Source: CAZWDL01 sp964632995
GTDB lineage: Bacteria > Bacteroidota > Bacteroidia > Chitinophagales > Saprospiraceae
Direction of reading: 5' to 3'
Assembly (NCBI GenBank): GCA_964632995.1
Contig: CAZWDL010000017.1
Coordinates: 1 to 64,000 of the forward strand
Length of the DNA: 64,000 bases
Positions 1 to 7,749 of the stretch are shown here, piece after piece (the stretch's first letter is position 1; each line of letters begins with the position of its first letter). A model generated the notes under the pieces. It did no database searches. It saw nothing but the letters and a program-made list of their open reading frames with translations, and was not told where the DNA came from. The translations under genes and the position numbers were made by a program.

Positions 1-179
1 AAAGACCCTCCCGCCGGTGGCGCGCCGGGGGGCACTTTCCCAGCGCGCCCTGGCTTATGATCTCGAAAGATGTCAGTTTACTATCTATCCTGTCTTCCAT
101 TCGACCAAACCTCGACCTGCTCAGAGATTAAATTTCCCTACTTTTATTCCTGTCCAATAATCTTTTAAATTACTTACCC

Positions 180-1277
180 ATGCACCCAATCACCCGGCGC
201 AAAGCCATTCAAAACATCGGTATTCTTGGAACTGCCTTCTCCCTACTCCCGTTGGAAGCCGCCTGCGCTGCCCCCGACGACAAACTCGGCGTGGCCCTCG
301 TAGGCCTCGGCAATTACGCCACCCGGCAACTCGGCCCGGCCCTGCAGCATACGCAATACTGCGAACTGCGAGGTATCGTCACCGGCGCCCCCGAAAAAGA
401 AGGGCGCTGGCAGCAGGAGTAAGGCGTATTGCCCGAGCACACGTACAACTACGAGACCTTCGACCGGCTGGCCGATGATCCGGCCATCGATATCGTCTAC
501 ATCGTCCTGCCCAATTTCATGCACGCCGAATACACCATTCGGGCACTCCAAGCCGGCAAGCACGTCATCTGTGAAAAACCGATGGCGATGAACGTTGCGG
601 AATGCAAAGCCATGATCGAGGCAGCCAAAACGGCCGGCCGCAAACTGCAGATCGGCTACCGTCTTTTCTACGAGCCGCATCACCTGGAACTCATGCGCCG
701 CTCCCTCGAACCCTTCGACCGCGGTATCAAGCTCATCGAAGCCAGCCTCGGCTTTGATATGGCCCGCCCCGGCATGTGGCGCATCGATAAGGATAAAGGC
801 GGCGGCGGCGCGCTGATGGACCTGGGGCCCTACGCGATCCAGGCGGCGCGCCGGGCAGCCGGCAGCATGCCCGTCCGGGTGCAGGCGCAGGCCTTTAAGG
901 ACGATCCGGAACTCTTCAAGGATATCTATGGCAGCTACACCTGGCAACTGGAGTTCAAAGACAACACCATTTGCAATTCCACGGTGAGCTTCTCCGCCTA
1001 CGTCGACCGCCTGCACGTGGCGCGCGGCAACCAATACCTAGAGCTTTCCCCGGCTTTCAACGCCAGTGCGGAGCTGACCCTGCGCTCCCGCGATGAGGAG
1101 GAGCAGTTCACCGTTCCCGAGTACCAGCAGATTGCACAGATGGACGCTTTCGCTAAAAATATCCTGGAGGATACGCCGGTGGCGGCTTCGGGAGAAGAGG
1201 GACTGATCGATATGCAGGTCATTGAGGCGATCAAGGCGTCGATCGATAGCGGCCGTTCAGTGAATATCGAAATATGA
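180..1277 (+). pseudogene. Gfo/Idh/MocA family oxidoreductase with in-frame stop
   Basis: NAD(P)-dependent sugar dehydrogenase fold of about 365 codons. The N-terminus has a twin-arginine signal (TRRKAIQNIG, then a hydrophobic stretch ending AACA), so the protein would be Tat-exported, as in glucose-fructose oxidoreductase relatives. A Rossmann motif (VALVGLGNYA) follows at about residue 40. Codon 81 is TAA (420-422), yet the same frame continues without shift into PEHTYNYETFD, IVLPN, the family hallmark CEKPMAMN and the C-terminal domain to 1277. Relatives usually have tyrosine at that point, so a single C/T-to-A change in a Tyr codon explains it. Either a recent nonsense mutation or a sequencing error. 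An internal ATG at 429 would give a 282-residue product lacking signal and nucleotide fold, unlikely to work. The family assignment is firm; the substrate is unknown. Confidence 0.85.
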
Positions 1278-1285
1278 CTTGAGGC

Positions 1286-1332
1286 ATTAGCCCGGATTAT
1301 TTATGGAAAGTCCGTAAATAATCCGGGCTAAT
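1286..1332. repeat. Long perfect hairpin, dispersed-repeat type
   Basis: Arms ATTAGCCCGGATTATTTA (1286-1303) and its exact complement (1315-1332) form an 18-bp stem. A G-T pair and GGA/TCC extend it to about 22 pairs around a 3-base AAG loop. No T-run follows, so it is not a classical terminator. A degenerate relative of its left half starts near 15893 (ATTAACCCGGATGATTCATGG), which suggests a dispersed palindromic element. Confidence 0.7.
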
Positions 1333-1379
1333 AAGAAACAGAATTCGTTATTTGCAGGTCAGTTCACCAATAAACGCCC

Positions 1380-2507
1380 ATGATCCCCTGGCTCATCTCC
1401 GCCCTGACGGTGATAACCGTTTACCTGCTGGACAAGTGGGAGAACCGCTACCTGCAGGCCTTCTTCAATTGGGTGCCCGCCATCCTGCTGGCCTATCTGA
1501 TCCCCGCCGCTATTTCCGCCCTGACCGGGCAGGATTATTCCGGCGCCGACATTCATCAAGCCAGTCGCTCGTTTTTCATCCCCCTGGCCATTGTGGCCGT
1601 GATGAGCAGCCTGTCGATCCGGCAGCTGAGGGCTATCGGCTGGAAACCGATCGTCGTATTCGTTTCGGGATCCTGCTGGATCGCGCTCTTTCCGGCGCTG
1701 GTGGCCTTCTTTCTTCCAGACAGCCGCCTCATCACCGGGGTGTGGGTAGAGCAGGAGTACTGGAAAGGAATACCGCCCATCGTGGGCAGCTGGATCGGCG
1801 GCAGCACCAGCCAGCTCGTCCTGAAGGAACTAGCGGCCTGCCCCGAGCACATCTTTCTGACCATTCTGGTGCTGGACAGTATCCTGGTGAATATCTGGAC
1901 TATCCTGATGTTTCAGGGGATCAAGGAAAGTAACTGGCTGAACATCCGCCTGAACATCACCAACTTGACTATGCCGCCGGACCCACCCGAGCGAAAGGGG
2001 AAGGTGTTGCCCCCTTTCCTGTGCCTGGGTATCCTGCTGGGCGCGGTATTGCTCACCCATTGGGTGCCGATGCCTTTTGCGGGGCAGATCATCGTCCTGT
2101 CAGTCATCGGCCTGTTGTTGAGCAACCTGATTAAGACCTGGAACTTTGAGTTCGTACTGAAGCTGGGCGGCATACTGATCCTCACCGTTATGGCGATCCT
2201 GGGGCTGAAGCTGAAGTTCAGCCTGGTGCAGTTCGAAGGCGCTCTGCTCCTCTTTCTGATCGTTTGGCTGATCAGCCATTTCATTCTCATGCTGCTGGCA
2301 GCAAAGCTGCTGAATATCAACACCGCCTGGGTGCCGATCGCGAGCATGGCCAACGTAGGCGGCATCGCGACGGCTCCGGCCGTGACGGCCGCCTACGAGA
2401 AGAAGTGGATGCCGCACGCCATCCTGCTGGCCATCCTGAGCATGGCGACGGGTACTTTCTGGGGGATGGCGACGATCTTTTTGCTGAAGTCTTTGCTGGG
2501 GCAGTAA
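1380..2507 (+). CDS. DUF819 family membrane protein
   Basis: Integral membrane protein of 375 residues with about ten hydrophobic segments. It matches the DUF819 (YjcL-like) family by the block GSWIGGSTSQLVLKE near residue 139 and the C-terminal block SMANVGGIATAPAVTAAYEK followed by a last membrane helix. Family members are putative transporters with unknown substrate. The start at 1380 places the first helix immediately at the N-terminus, normal for this family. It follows the broken oxidoreductase by about 100 bp that hold a strong hairpin, so it is probably transcribed separately. Nothing odd in composition. Confidence 0.85.
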   Translation: MIPWLISALTVITVYLLDKWENRYLQAFFNWVPAILLAYLIPAAISALTGQDYSGADIHQASRSFFIPLAIVAVMSSLSIRQLRAIGWKPIVVFVSGSCWIALFPALVAFFLPDSRLITGVWVEQEYWKGIPPIVGSWIGGSTSQLVLKELAACPEHIFLTILVLDSILVNIWTILMFQGIKESNWLNIRLNITNLTMPPDPPERKGKVLPPFLCLGILLGAVLLTHWVPMPFAGQIIVLSVIGLLLSNLIKTWNFEFVLKLGGILILTVMAILGLKLKFSLVQFEGALLLFLIVWLISHFILMLLAAKLLNINTAWVPIASMANVGGIATAPAVTAAYEKKWMPHAILLAILSMATGTFWGMATIFLLKSLLGQ

Positions 2508-3089
2508 AGGGGGTTTGGGAACTTTTCCGGATTTTCCGCCTGCGCCGGAAGAAATTTTTACCACAGAGCACGCAGTGAACACAGAGCTTGGTCAGTGGGT
2601 TTTCGCTTTCGCGAAAACAGTCGTTGGTGCATCACACAGAGGTGATAGGGCATTACACGAAACCCCGTCGCCACCTTCGATCCTTGAGTTTTGAAAGGCA
2701 GGAGGGCCTGGGAAAGGCCCTCCTGCCGCTGCCGCGCCAGGGTGTGCTTTCCTTTGGCCGCCATAGCCGCTTTACCGGCAAAGGCAGCCCGGCACGCTTT
2801 GGTTTTGCTCTTCAATCAGCTTGGCTGTCCAGTAAACTTTGCGTACCTCTGCGGCTCTGCGTGCCATTTGCTGTCAGCCTTGCGCGTCATGCTTACAGGA
2901 GAGGGCCTACGCAGAGGCGCAGAGTTCGCGGAGCAAACAGGTCGTTGTAAGAAGAAAGTCCAGCGTTGCCGGCCCTTCACTTTGTGCCCTTTGCGTTTCT
3001 GCGTGCCGCCCCACTATCAGCGCAGCCAGCCTGGTTACTTGGTGAACTTTCGCGATTCCTGCGTGCTTCCAGCCAGTCACCCCACTCAC
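2508..3089. other. Non-coding stretch filled with degenerate repeats
   Basis: No gene is convincing here on either strand. The sequence contains many degenerate copies of a CACAGAG / CTNTGCG-type word: CACAGAGCACGCAGTG at about 2562, TTTGCGTACCTCTGCG near 2839, ACGCAGAGGCGCAGAG near 2909, CCTTTGCGTTTCTGCG near 2989 and a last copy near 3100 that enters the end of the next gene. An 8-bp hairpin (GTTTTCGC/GCGAAAAC) lies at 2599-2618 and a 13-bp hairpin at 2697-2727. Open frames across it have low-complexity, non-protein-like translations. Confidence 0.6.
2697..2727. repeat. 13-bp-arm hairpin, copy 1
   Basis: Arms GGCAGGAGGGCCT and AGGCCCTCCTGCC around the 5-base loop GGGAA. The hairpin at 11955-11985 has the same architecture: 13-bp arms, a near-identical AGGAGG-GGCCT core and the reverse-complement loop TTCCC. 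The two are best read as inverted copies of one dispersed hairpin family. Confidence 0.7.
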
Positions 3090-4544
3090 TCATCGCCCTC
3101 CCTTTGCGTCCTCCGTACTGGGGAAGGCCTTCAGCACCTCCCTGGTCAGGTCCCAGCGATTAAACCCTTGCCGGCCGTAATCGAGCCCGCGGCGGACAAT
3201 GACGAGATCGTGCGTGGGCACCACGATGACGTACTGGCCCCGGTTGCCGGCGGTGGAGTAAGCGTTTTTCGGCACATCATCGCGATCATCCGGCACCAGC
3301 CACCACTGGCCGCCGTAGAAATGGCCCCGTTCGGCAGTAGAGGGCGCGGGGGTGCGGACAAAGTCGATCCACTCTTCTGACAAGAGCCGCTCGCCGTCCC
3401 ATACGCCGTTGTTCAGGTACAGCAGCCCGAAGCGCGCCAGATCGCGTGCGTTGGTATACACCTGGCTGCTGAGGATGAAGTCGCCGAAGCGGTCGGTACT
3501 CAGCAGCGTGTTGCGCATGCCGATGCGGTCGAGCAGGGCTTTGCGGGGAAACTCGTGGTAGGTCTTTTCATCGCCCAGCGCCTTTTTCATAGCCAGCACG
3601 CCGAGGATGGTGTCGTAGTTTTCATAATCCCATACCGAGCCAGGCTTGCGTACGAGCCCACGGTTCAGGGCGCCGTTCACCGAGCTGGCGCCGGCCCAGT
3701 AGGCGAGGCCCGAGCCGGTGGCGTACTCCATACCGTAGCTGTCGACGGGATATAGGCCGCTGGACATATTGAGTACGTGGCGCAGGGTGATCCGCAAACG
3801 AGGATCCGTTTCCGGCGACGGGTGCCTGGGCAGCCATTCGAGGCCCAGCGGTTCGTCGAGCGCCAGCTTGCCCTCGTCCACAAGCATGCCGATCAGGGTG
3901 ACCGCGATACTCTTGGCGGTCGACCAGGTGCGGGTGCGGGTGTCCATATTAACGCCCGGCGCGTAGCGCTCGTGGATGAGCTTGCCTTTGTGTACGATCA
4001 GCAGGCTCAGCGTGGCCTGCTCGGGCGATTCCCGTTCGAAGGCCCATTGGGAGACGGCGACCAGGGCCTCCTGATCCACCTCATCCGGGATGGAAGTATC
4101 TTCAATCAGATCGCCGTTGGGCCAGAGGATCTCGGCGGGGTCACCGGGCGGAGGCGGCATATCGATTTTGGGCAGGCTGTCGATATCTTCGAAGGTCTGG
4201 TCGGGCGCCATAATCACGCAGCCGATGCCCTCGCGAAAGGCAGCGCGCATCACCGGGGTGCCGCCGGCCGCGCCGATGGCCACCGCTTTGCGCGCCCAGT
4301 CGATTTTGTAATCGCCGCCCCGGGCGGTGCCTACGGGCTGCGGCAGGTAGGCCAGTTCCTGCGCGAAGACCTGCTCGATGGTTCGGTTGGAGGTGAACAA
4401 GCCGTTGCACATCAGGACGGCCTGCACGCCGTGGCGTATCATGTCGCGCTGGTAGTGGTTGTAGTCGTAGGTTTCCCGTTGCTGGGCGGTGAGGGTAGAG
4501 GTAGCGATTATAGAACTGAGAAGGAAAAATAATAACTGTTTCAA
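3090..4544 (-). CDS. Secreted serine hydrolase, beta-lactamase class C fold
   Basis: 484 residues with an N-terminal signal peptide (KQLLFFLLSSIIATSTLTAQ), hence periplasmic or secreted. The beta-lactamase/esterase domain occupies roughly residues 160-480: the SxxK nucleophile motif is STAKS within TWSTAKSIAVTL, the Y-x-N motif is YEN in VWDYENYDTILG, and a late HDLVIVRRG segment stands where the KTG-like motif usually is. The class also includes penicillin-binding proteins and esterases, so the substrate cannot be told. An N-terminal extension of about 150 residues before the catalytic domain is longer than in the simplest members. It is convergent with the preceding DUF819 gene and divergent from the methyltransferase gene. 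Confidence 0.85.
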   Translation of the reverse strand: MKQLLFFLLSSIIATSTLTAQQRETYDYNHYQRDMIRHGVQAVLMCNGLFTSNRTIEQVFAQELAYLPQPVGTARGGDYKIDWARKAVAIGAAGGTPVMRAAFREGIGCVIMAPDQTFEDIDSLPKIDMPPPPGDPAEILWPNGDLIEDTSIPDEVDQEALVAVSQWAFERESPEQATLSLLIVHKGKLIHERYAPGVNMDTRTRTWSTAKSIAVTLIGMLVDEGKLALDEPLGLEWLPRHPSPETDPRLRITLRHVLNMSSGLYPVDSYGMEYATGSGLAYWAGASSVNGALNRGLVRKPGSVWDYENYDTILGVLAMKKALGDEKTYHEFPRKALLDRIGMRNTLLSTDRFGDFILSSQVYTNARDLARFGLLYLNNGVWDGERLLSEEWIDFVRTPAPSTAERGHFYGGQWWLVPDDRDDVPKNAYSTAGNRGQYVIVVPTHDLVIVRRGLDYGRQGFNRWDLTREVLKAFPSTEDAKGGR

Positions 4545-4800
4545 GGTAGCCAGATTTATGCGTTAAAGATTCACTTGCCAAGGACTTGGAGGACTATATT
4601 TTGCCTCTCTATCTGGTCTTTCGAGGGCATACAATTTAAGAAAAAATCTCTTGCTCTACAGTAGGTTATTCGCGGGAAAAGGAGTCAGTATAGCAGGAGA
4701 AATATTTTTCTGTGTAAAAAAATGAATATTTTCTCTTTTTCAGCTGACAGGAAAGGCTTAGCCTGGTGACAAATTAGTAACTATCAAACTTAAGCAAAAC

Positions 4801-5631
4801 ATGCCAAAAAAAGACCTGGTACAAATCACGAAAGACTATTACAACAGCGAAGAGGCCGATGAATTCTACTACCGTATCTGGGGAGGTGAGGATATTCACA
4901 TAGGCATCTATCAGGAGCCCGGCCAGCCTATTAAAGCCGCCAGCCGGAATACGGTACGGGAAATGGCAAACAGCCTGCCGGTTCTGGATGGAAATACGGA
5001 GGTACTGGATATCGGCGCGGGTTACGGCGGCTCGGCGCGATTACTGGCCAGGGAATACGGCTGCCGGGTGCATTGCCTCAACCTCAGTGAAAAGGAGAAC
5101 GAGCGCAATGAGCAAAAGACCCGTGCGGCCGGTCTGGAACATTTGGTCAGCGTAACCACCGGCAACTTCGAACAGATCCCCTTCGACGATAATGCTTTCG
5201 ACCTCGCCTGGTCACAGGATGCCCTGTTGCACAGCAACAAAAAAGAACTGGTGTTCCGGGAGGTAGTGAGGGTGCTGAAACCCGGTGGCCGGTTCATCTT
5301 TACCGACCCCATGCAGAGTGACGATTGCCCGGCGAGGGTGCTGCAGCCCGTTCTGGATCGCATCCATCTGGAGGAGATGGGATCGGTGCGCCGGTACCGG
5401 GAACTGGCCGGAGAGCTGGGGCTGGAGGAAGTGATGGTGCGCGAAATTCCGGAGCAATTGGAAAAACATTATTCCCGGGTTTTGACTACCCTGAAGGAGC
5501 AGTATGAGGTGCTGGTGGAAAAGTCGAATGCGGCTTATCTGGAAAGGATGATGACGGGCTTGAAACATTGGGTGGAGGCCGGGGAAAAAGGGTATCTGAA
5601 CTGGGGGATTATGCAGTTTCAAAAGCGGTAA
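4801..5631 (+). CDS. Sarcosine/dimethylglycine N-methyltransferase
   Basis: SAM-dependent methyltransferase of 276 residues, cytosolic. Key blocks match the dimethylglycine methyltransferases of halophilic betaine producers: YYNSEEADEFYYRIWGGEDI at the N-terminus, SAM motif I VLDIGAGYGGSA near residue 64, WSQDALLHS near 140, FTDPMQSDDCP near 162, DRIHLEEMGS, and the C-terminal GYLNWGIMQF. These enzymes do the last two methylations from sarcosine to glycine betaine, an osmoprotectant. The glycine/sarcosine methyltransferase partner is not adjacent and not elsewhere in the window. About 250 bp of AT-rich DNA precedes the start and probably holds its promoter. Confidence 0.85.
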   Translation: MPKKDLVQITKDYYNSEEADEFYYRIWGGEDIHIGIYQEPGQPIKAASRNTVREMANSLPVLDGNTEVLDIGAGYGGSARLLAREYGCRVHCLNLSEKENERNEQKTRAAGLEHLVSVTTGNFEQIPFDDNAFDLAWSQDALLHSNKKELVFREVVRVLKPGGRFIFTDPMQSDDCPARVLQPVLDRIHLEEMGSVRRYRELAGELGLEEVMVREIPEQLEKHYSRVLTTLKEQYEVLVEKSNAAYLERMMTGLKHWVEAGEKGYLNWGIMQFQKR

Positions 5632-5840
5632 AGATGAACATTGGGCAACAGCCGGAGGCGGCCGTGTTCAAGCTGTTCCCGGAGTTTGGCCTCGATTTTC
5701 TCTTCCGCATTGTCGACCTTCCCGGGATACAATGCGTATATTTAGATGATCAGCCTTCCGGGCGACACCGAACAAGCTCCGGGCTGCCCAGGTTAGAAGA
5801 AGCTGAAAGTCATTTGTTACAAATCCAGAAAACACCTAGC

Positions 5841-6218
5841 ATGAAACGATACGTCACCGGTCTTCTTATCTTTTCCATCCTCATCATCATCTTCGGTCTG
5901 ATCACCGGGAAGATCACTGTGGAAAGCTTCCAGGTCATCTCCCTGCCGGGGCTGTTATTTGCCGTTCTCAAATCGCTGGTCGTCGTGCTGGTGTTGCTGT
6001 TGGGGCTGGCGGCGGCCCTGCCGGGTATTCTTATCGACGTCGTAATGCTATTCGTCGCCTCTTCTCAGTTTCCAATTACGGGCAACCTCTGGTCGGTTTG
6101 TTGGAAAGAGGTTACACTCGATTGGTTCTGGACAGAGACGAGCGGCTCGTCGCTCTTCTTCGGAGCGGTGATCCTGGCGATCATCAGCGGGCTGTTGTTG
6201 GGAAAGCGGAAAGTCTAG
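5841..6218 (+). CDS. Small integral membrane protein of unknown function
   Basis: About 125 residues with an N-terminal helix (GLLIFSILIIIFGLI), a second long hydrophobic stretch (LLFAVLKSLVVVLVLLLGLAAALPGILI) broken here only for length, and a C-terminal helix (FFGAVILAIISGLLLG) ending in KRKV. I chose ATG 5841 because it directly precedes the first helix and follows the A-rich, purine-rich stretch; the longer upstream open frame has no protein-like sequence. I do not recognise a family. The stop is followed within 6 bp by the lactonase start, so the two are probably co-transcribed. Confidence 0.5.
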   Translation: MKRYVTGLLIFSILIIIFGLITGKITVESFQVISLPGLLFAVLKSLVVVLVLLLGLAAALPGILIDVVMLFVASSQFPITGNLWSVCWKEVTLDWFWTETSGSSLFFGAVILAIISGLLLGKRKV

Positions 6219-6224
6219 TTGGCC

Positions 6225-7400
6225 ATGAGCAGCAAGAATATACTTCTTACCCAGTCGCTGCCAGTGCTTTTTTTGATACTGCTGTACGCCTGCCAATCGT
6301 GCATCCATTCGCAAAGCAGGTCCGAGACAGAACAGCCCAAAAAAGAAATAGTATACATCGGCACCTTCTCCGTCCGCGGCAGCGAGGGCATCTACGCCTA
6401 TAGCTTCGATCGCGAACACCGGAGGTTCACGCCGCTGGACACAGCTGCGACCCCGGAAAGCCCTTCCTTTCTGGCGTTGAGTCCGGACGGCCGCTACCTG
6501 TACTCGGTCAACCGGGCGGGCGGCAAAGCGGGTACCGGCCACGGTTCGGTAAGCGCTTTCTCCGTCGATCCGGAGCAGGGCAGGCTGCGTCCTGTTAATA
6601 CTTCATCATCTTACGGGATGGGCCCCTGCCACGTCAGTCTCAGCCCCGATGGTCAACGCCTGTACGTTTCGCATTACAGTGGGGGCTCTACGGCTGTTTT
6701 CGACATTGGAGAAAACGGCGGGGTAGGACCGTTGCTCGACACCCTGCGCCATCAGGGCAGCGGTATCGACCCCCAACGCCAGGAAGCGCCGCACGTTCAT
6801 TCGGTTCAGCACCTGTCCGAATCTCCTTATTTCCTGTCGGCTGACTTAGGCGTAGACCGGATATTCATTTACCAAATGGAAAACGGAAAGATCGCCCCCG
6901 CCCCACTGCCTTTTATCGCCACCGAAGCGGGCGCCGGGCCCCGGCACTTTGCGCTGCTGCCGGAAAATAACTTGGTATACATAGCCGAGGAGCTTAGCTC
7001 CACCGTTAGTGTTCATCGCTTCGATATAGAAGGCGGAACCTCGCAGCAACTGCAGCGCCTGTCCACGCTGCCAGAAGACTTTACCGGGCCCAACAAAGTC
7101 GCCGACATCCACCTCAGCCCGGACGGCCGCTTCCTCTACGTTTCCAACCGGGGTTACGACGGTCTGGCGATCCTTGCTATCGATGCCGCTACCGGGTTGT
7201 TGACCAAAGTTGGTCATCAGCAAACCGGCGGCCAAATACCCCGCAATTTCCTGGTCGATCCCAAAGGAGAGTTCCTGTTAGTCGCCCACCAGGATACCGA
7301 TGATATCCGGCTGTTCGAGCGGGATGTGAAAACGGGCCTGCTGGAACCGACGGAAGTGCGGATCGCCGTCCCCAGCCCGGTCTGCCTGAAATGGCGGTAA
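6225..7400 (+). CDS. Lactonase family protein (7-bladed propeller), probable lipoprotein
   Basis: About 391 residues. The start is taken at ATG 6225; a TTG at 6219 is in frame two codons earlier. A hydrophobic leader ends in LLYAC, a plausible lipobox, so it is probably a lipoprotein. The body is a PF10282-type beta propeller with repeated LSPDGRYLYSVNR, LSPDGQRLYVSHY and LSPDGRFLYVSNR strands, and contains the HVHSVQ and AGPRHFAL blocks typical of 6-phosphogluconolactonase-like proteins. Family members hydrolyse sugar lactones or are of unknown substrate; an exported lipoprotein form is more likely to act on external sugars than in the pentose phosphate pathway. Its stop codon starts a direct repeat that forms a terminator. 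Confidence 0.85.
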   Translation: MSSKNILLTQSLPVLFLILLYACQSCIHSQSRSETEQPKKEIVYIGTFSVRGSEGIYAYSFDREHRRFTPLDTAATPESPSFLALSPDGRYLYSVNRAGGKAGTGHGSVSAFSVDPEQGRLRPVNTSSSYGMGPCHVSLSPDGQRLYVSHYSGGSTAVFDIGENGGVGPLLDTLRHQGSGIDPQRQEAPHVHSVQHLSESPYFLSADLGVDRIFIYQMENGKIAPAPLPFIATEAGAGPRHFALLPENNLVYIAEELSSTVSVHRFDIEGGTSQQLQRLSTLPEDFTGPNKVADIHLSPDGRFLYVSNRGYDGLAILAIDAATGLLTKVGHQQTGGQIPRNFLVDPKGEFLLVAHQDTDDIRLFERDVKTGLLEPTEVRIAVPSPVCLKWR

Positions 7401-7441
7401 CACAGCCTTCGTGGTTGTAACACAGCCTTCAGGCTGTTTTT
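7397..7441 (+). terminator. Terminator-like hairpin formed by a direct repeat
   Basis: The 14-mer GTAACACAGCCTTC occurs at 7397-7410 (overlapping the lactonase stop) and again at 7417-7430. The second copy folds with AGGCTGT (7431-7437) into a 7-bp stem with TC loop followed by TTTT, a plausible intrinsic terminator. The reverse complement resembles the tandem palindromes at 41584-41695. Confidence 0.55.
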
Positions 7442-7544
7442 ACCCAAGTTTAACCAACTTCAGTTGGCAGTAAAAAAACAAGGAATAACTTCAGAACGCG
7501 GAGACAAGCCCGGCCTTTCCATTGGAAAGCGAAGAGTGCGGCGA

Positions 7545-7742
7545 CTAAACGAGTTTAGAAGTTTAGCACGCCGGCCTGCGGCCGCGCTGTTTAGAAGTTT
7601 AGAGCTTGGCCCGGGACTCCCTGGGAAAATCCCGGCTAAATCTGGATTTCCATGGACTTCGTACGGTAGCCCCGGCAAGCCCCTTCTTCTAAACTCCTAA
7701 ACCAGACGCCCCAGCGGGGCGGCGACTAAACCTCTAAACTCT
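7545..7742. repeat. GTTTAGAAGTTTAG inverted-repeat element, copy 1
   Basis: About 200 bp with no gene. The left part has two GTTTAGAAGTTTAG words (about 7552 and 7589) separated by a G+C-rich CGCCGGCCTGCGGCCGCGC segment. The right part carries complementary words (CTAAACTCCTAAAC at about 7690, GACTAAACCTCTAAAC near 7725). The same architecture recurs at 37690-37832. This looks like a small non-autonomous inverted-repeat element sitting 8 bp before the next gene. Confidence 0.65.
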
Positions 7743-7749
7743 TCCTCCT

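Noticed and set aside
243..1034. 263-codon frame on the minus strand opposite the oxidoreductase
   Set aside because: It is the antisense shadow of the plus-strand gene, whose motifs are clear despite the stop.
2588..3089. Long plus-strand open frames in the region after DUF819
   Set aside because: Translations are arginine- and cysteine-rich noise produced by repeated words and contain no recognisable domain; the frame runs into the antisense of the serine hydrolase.
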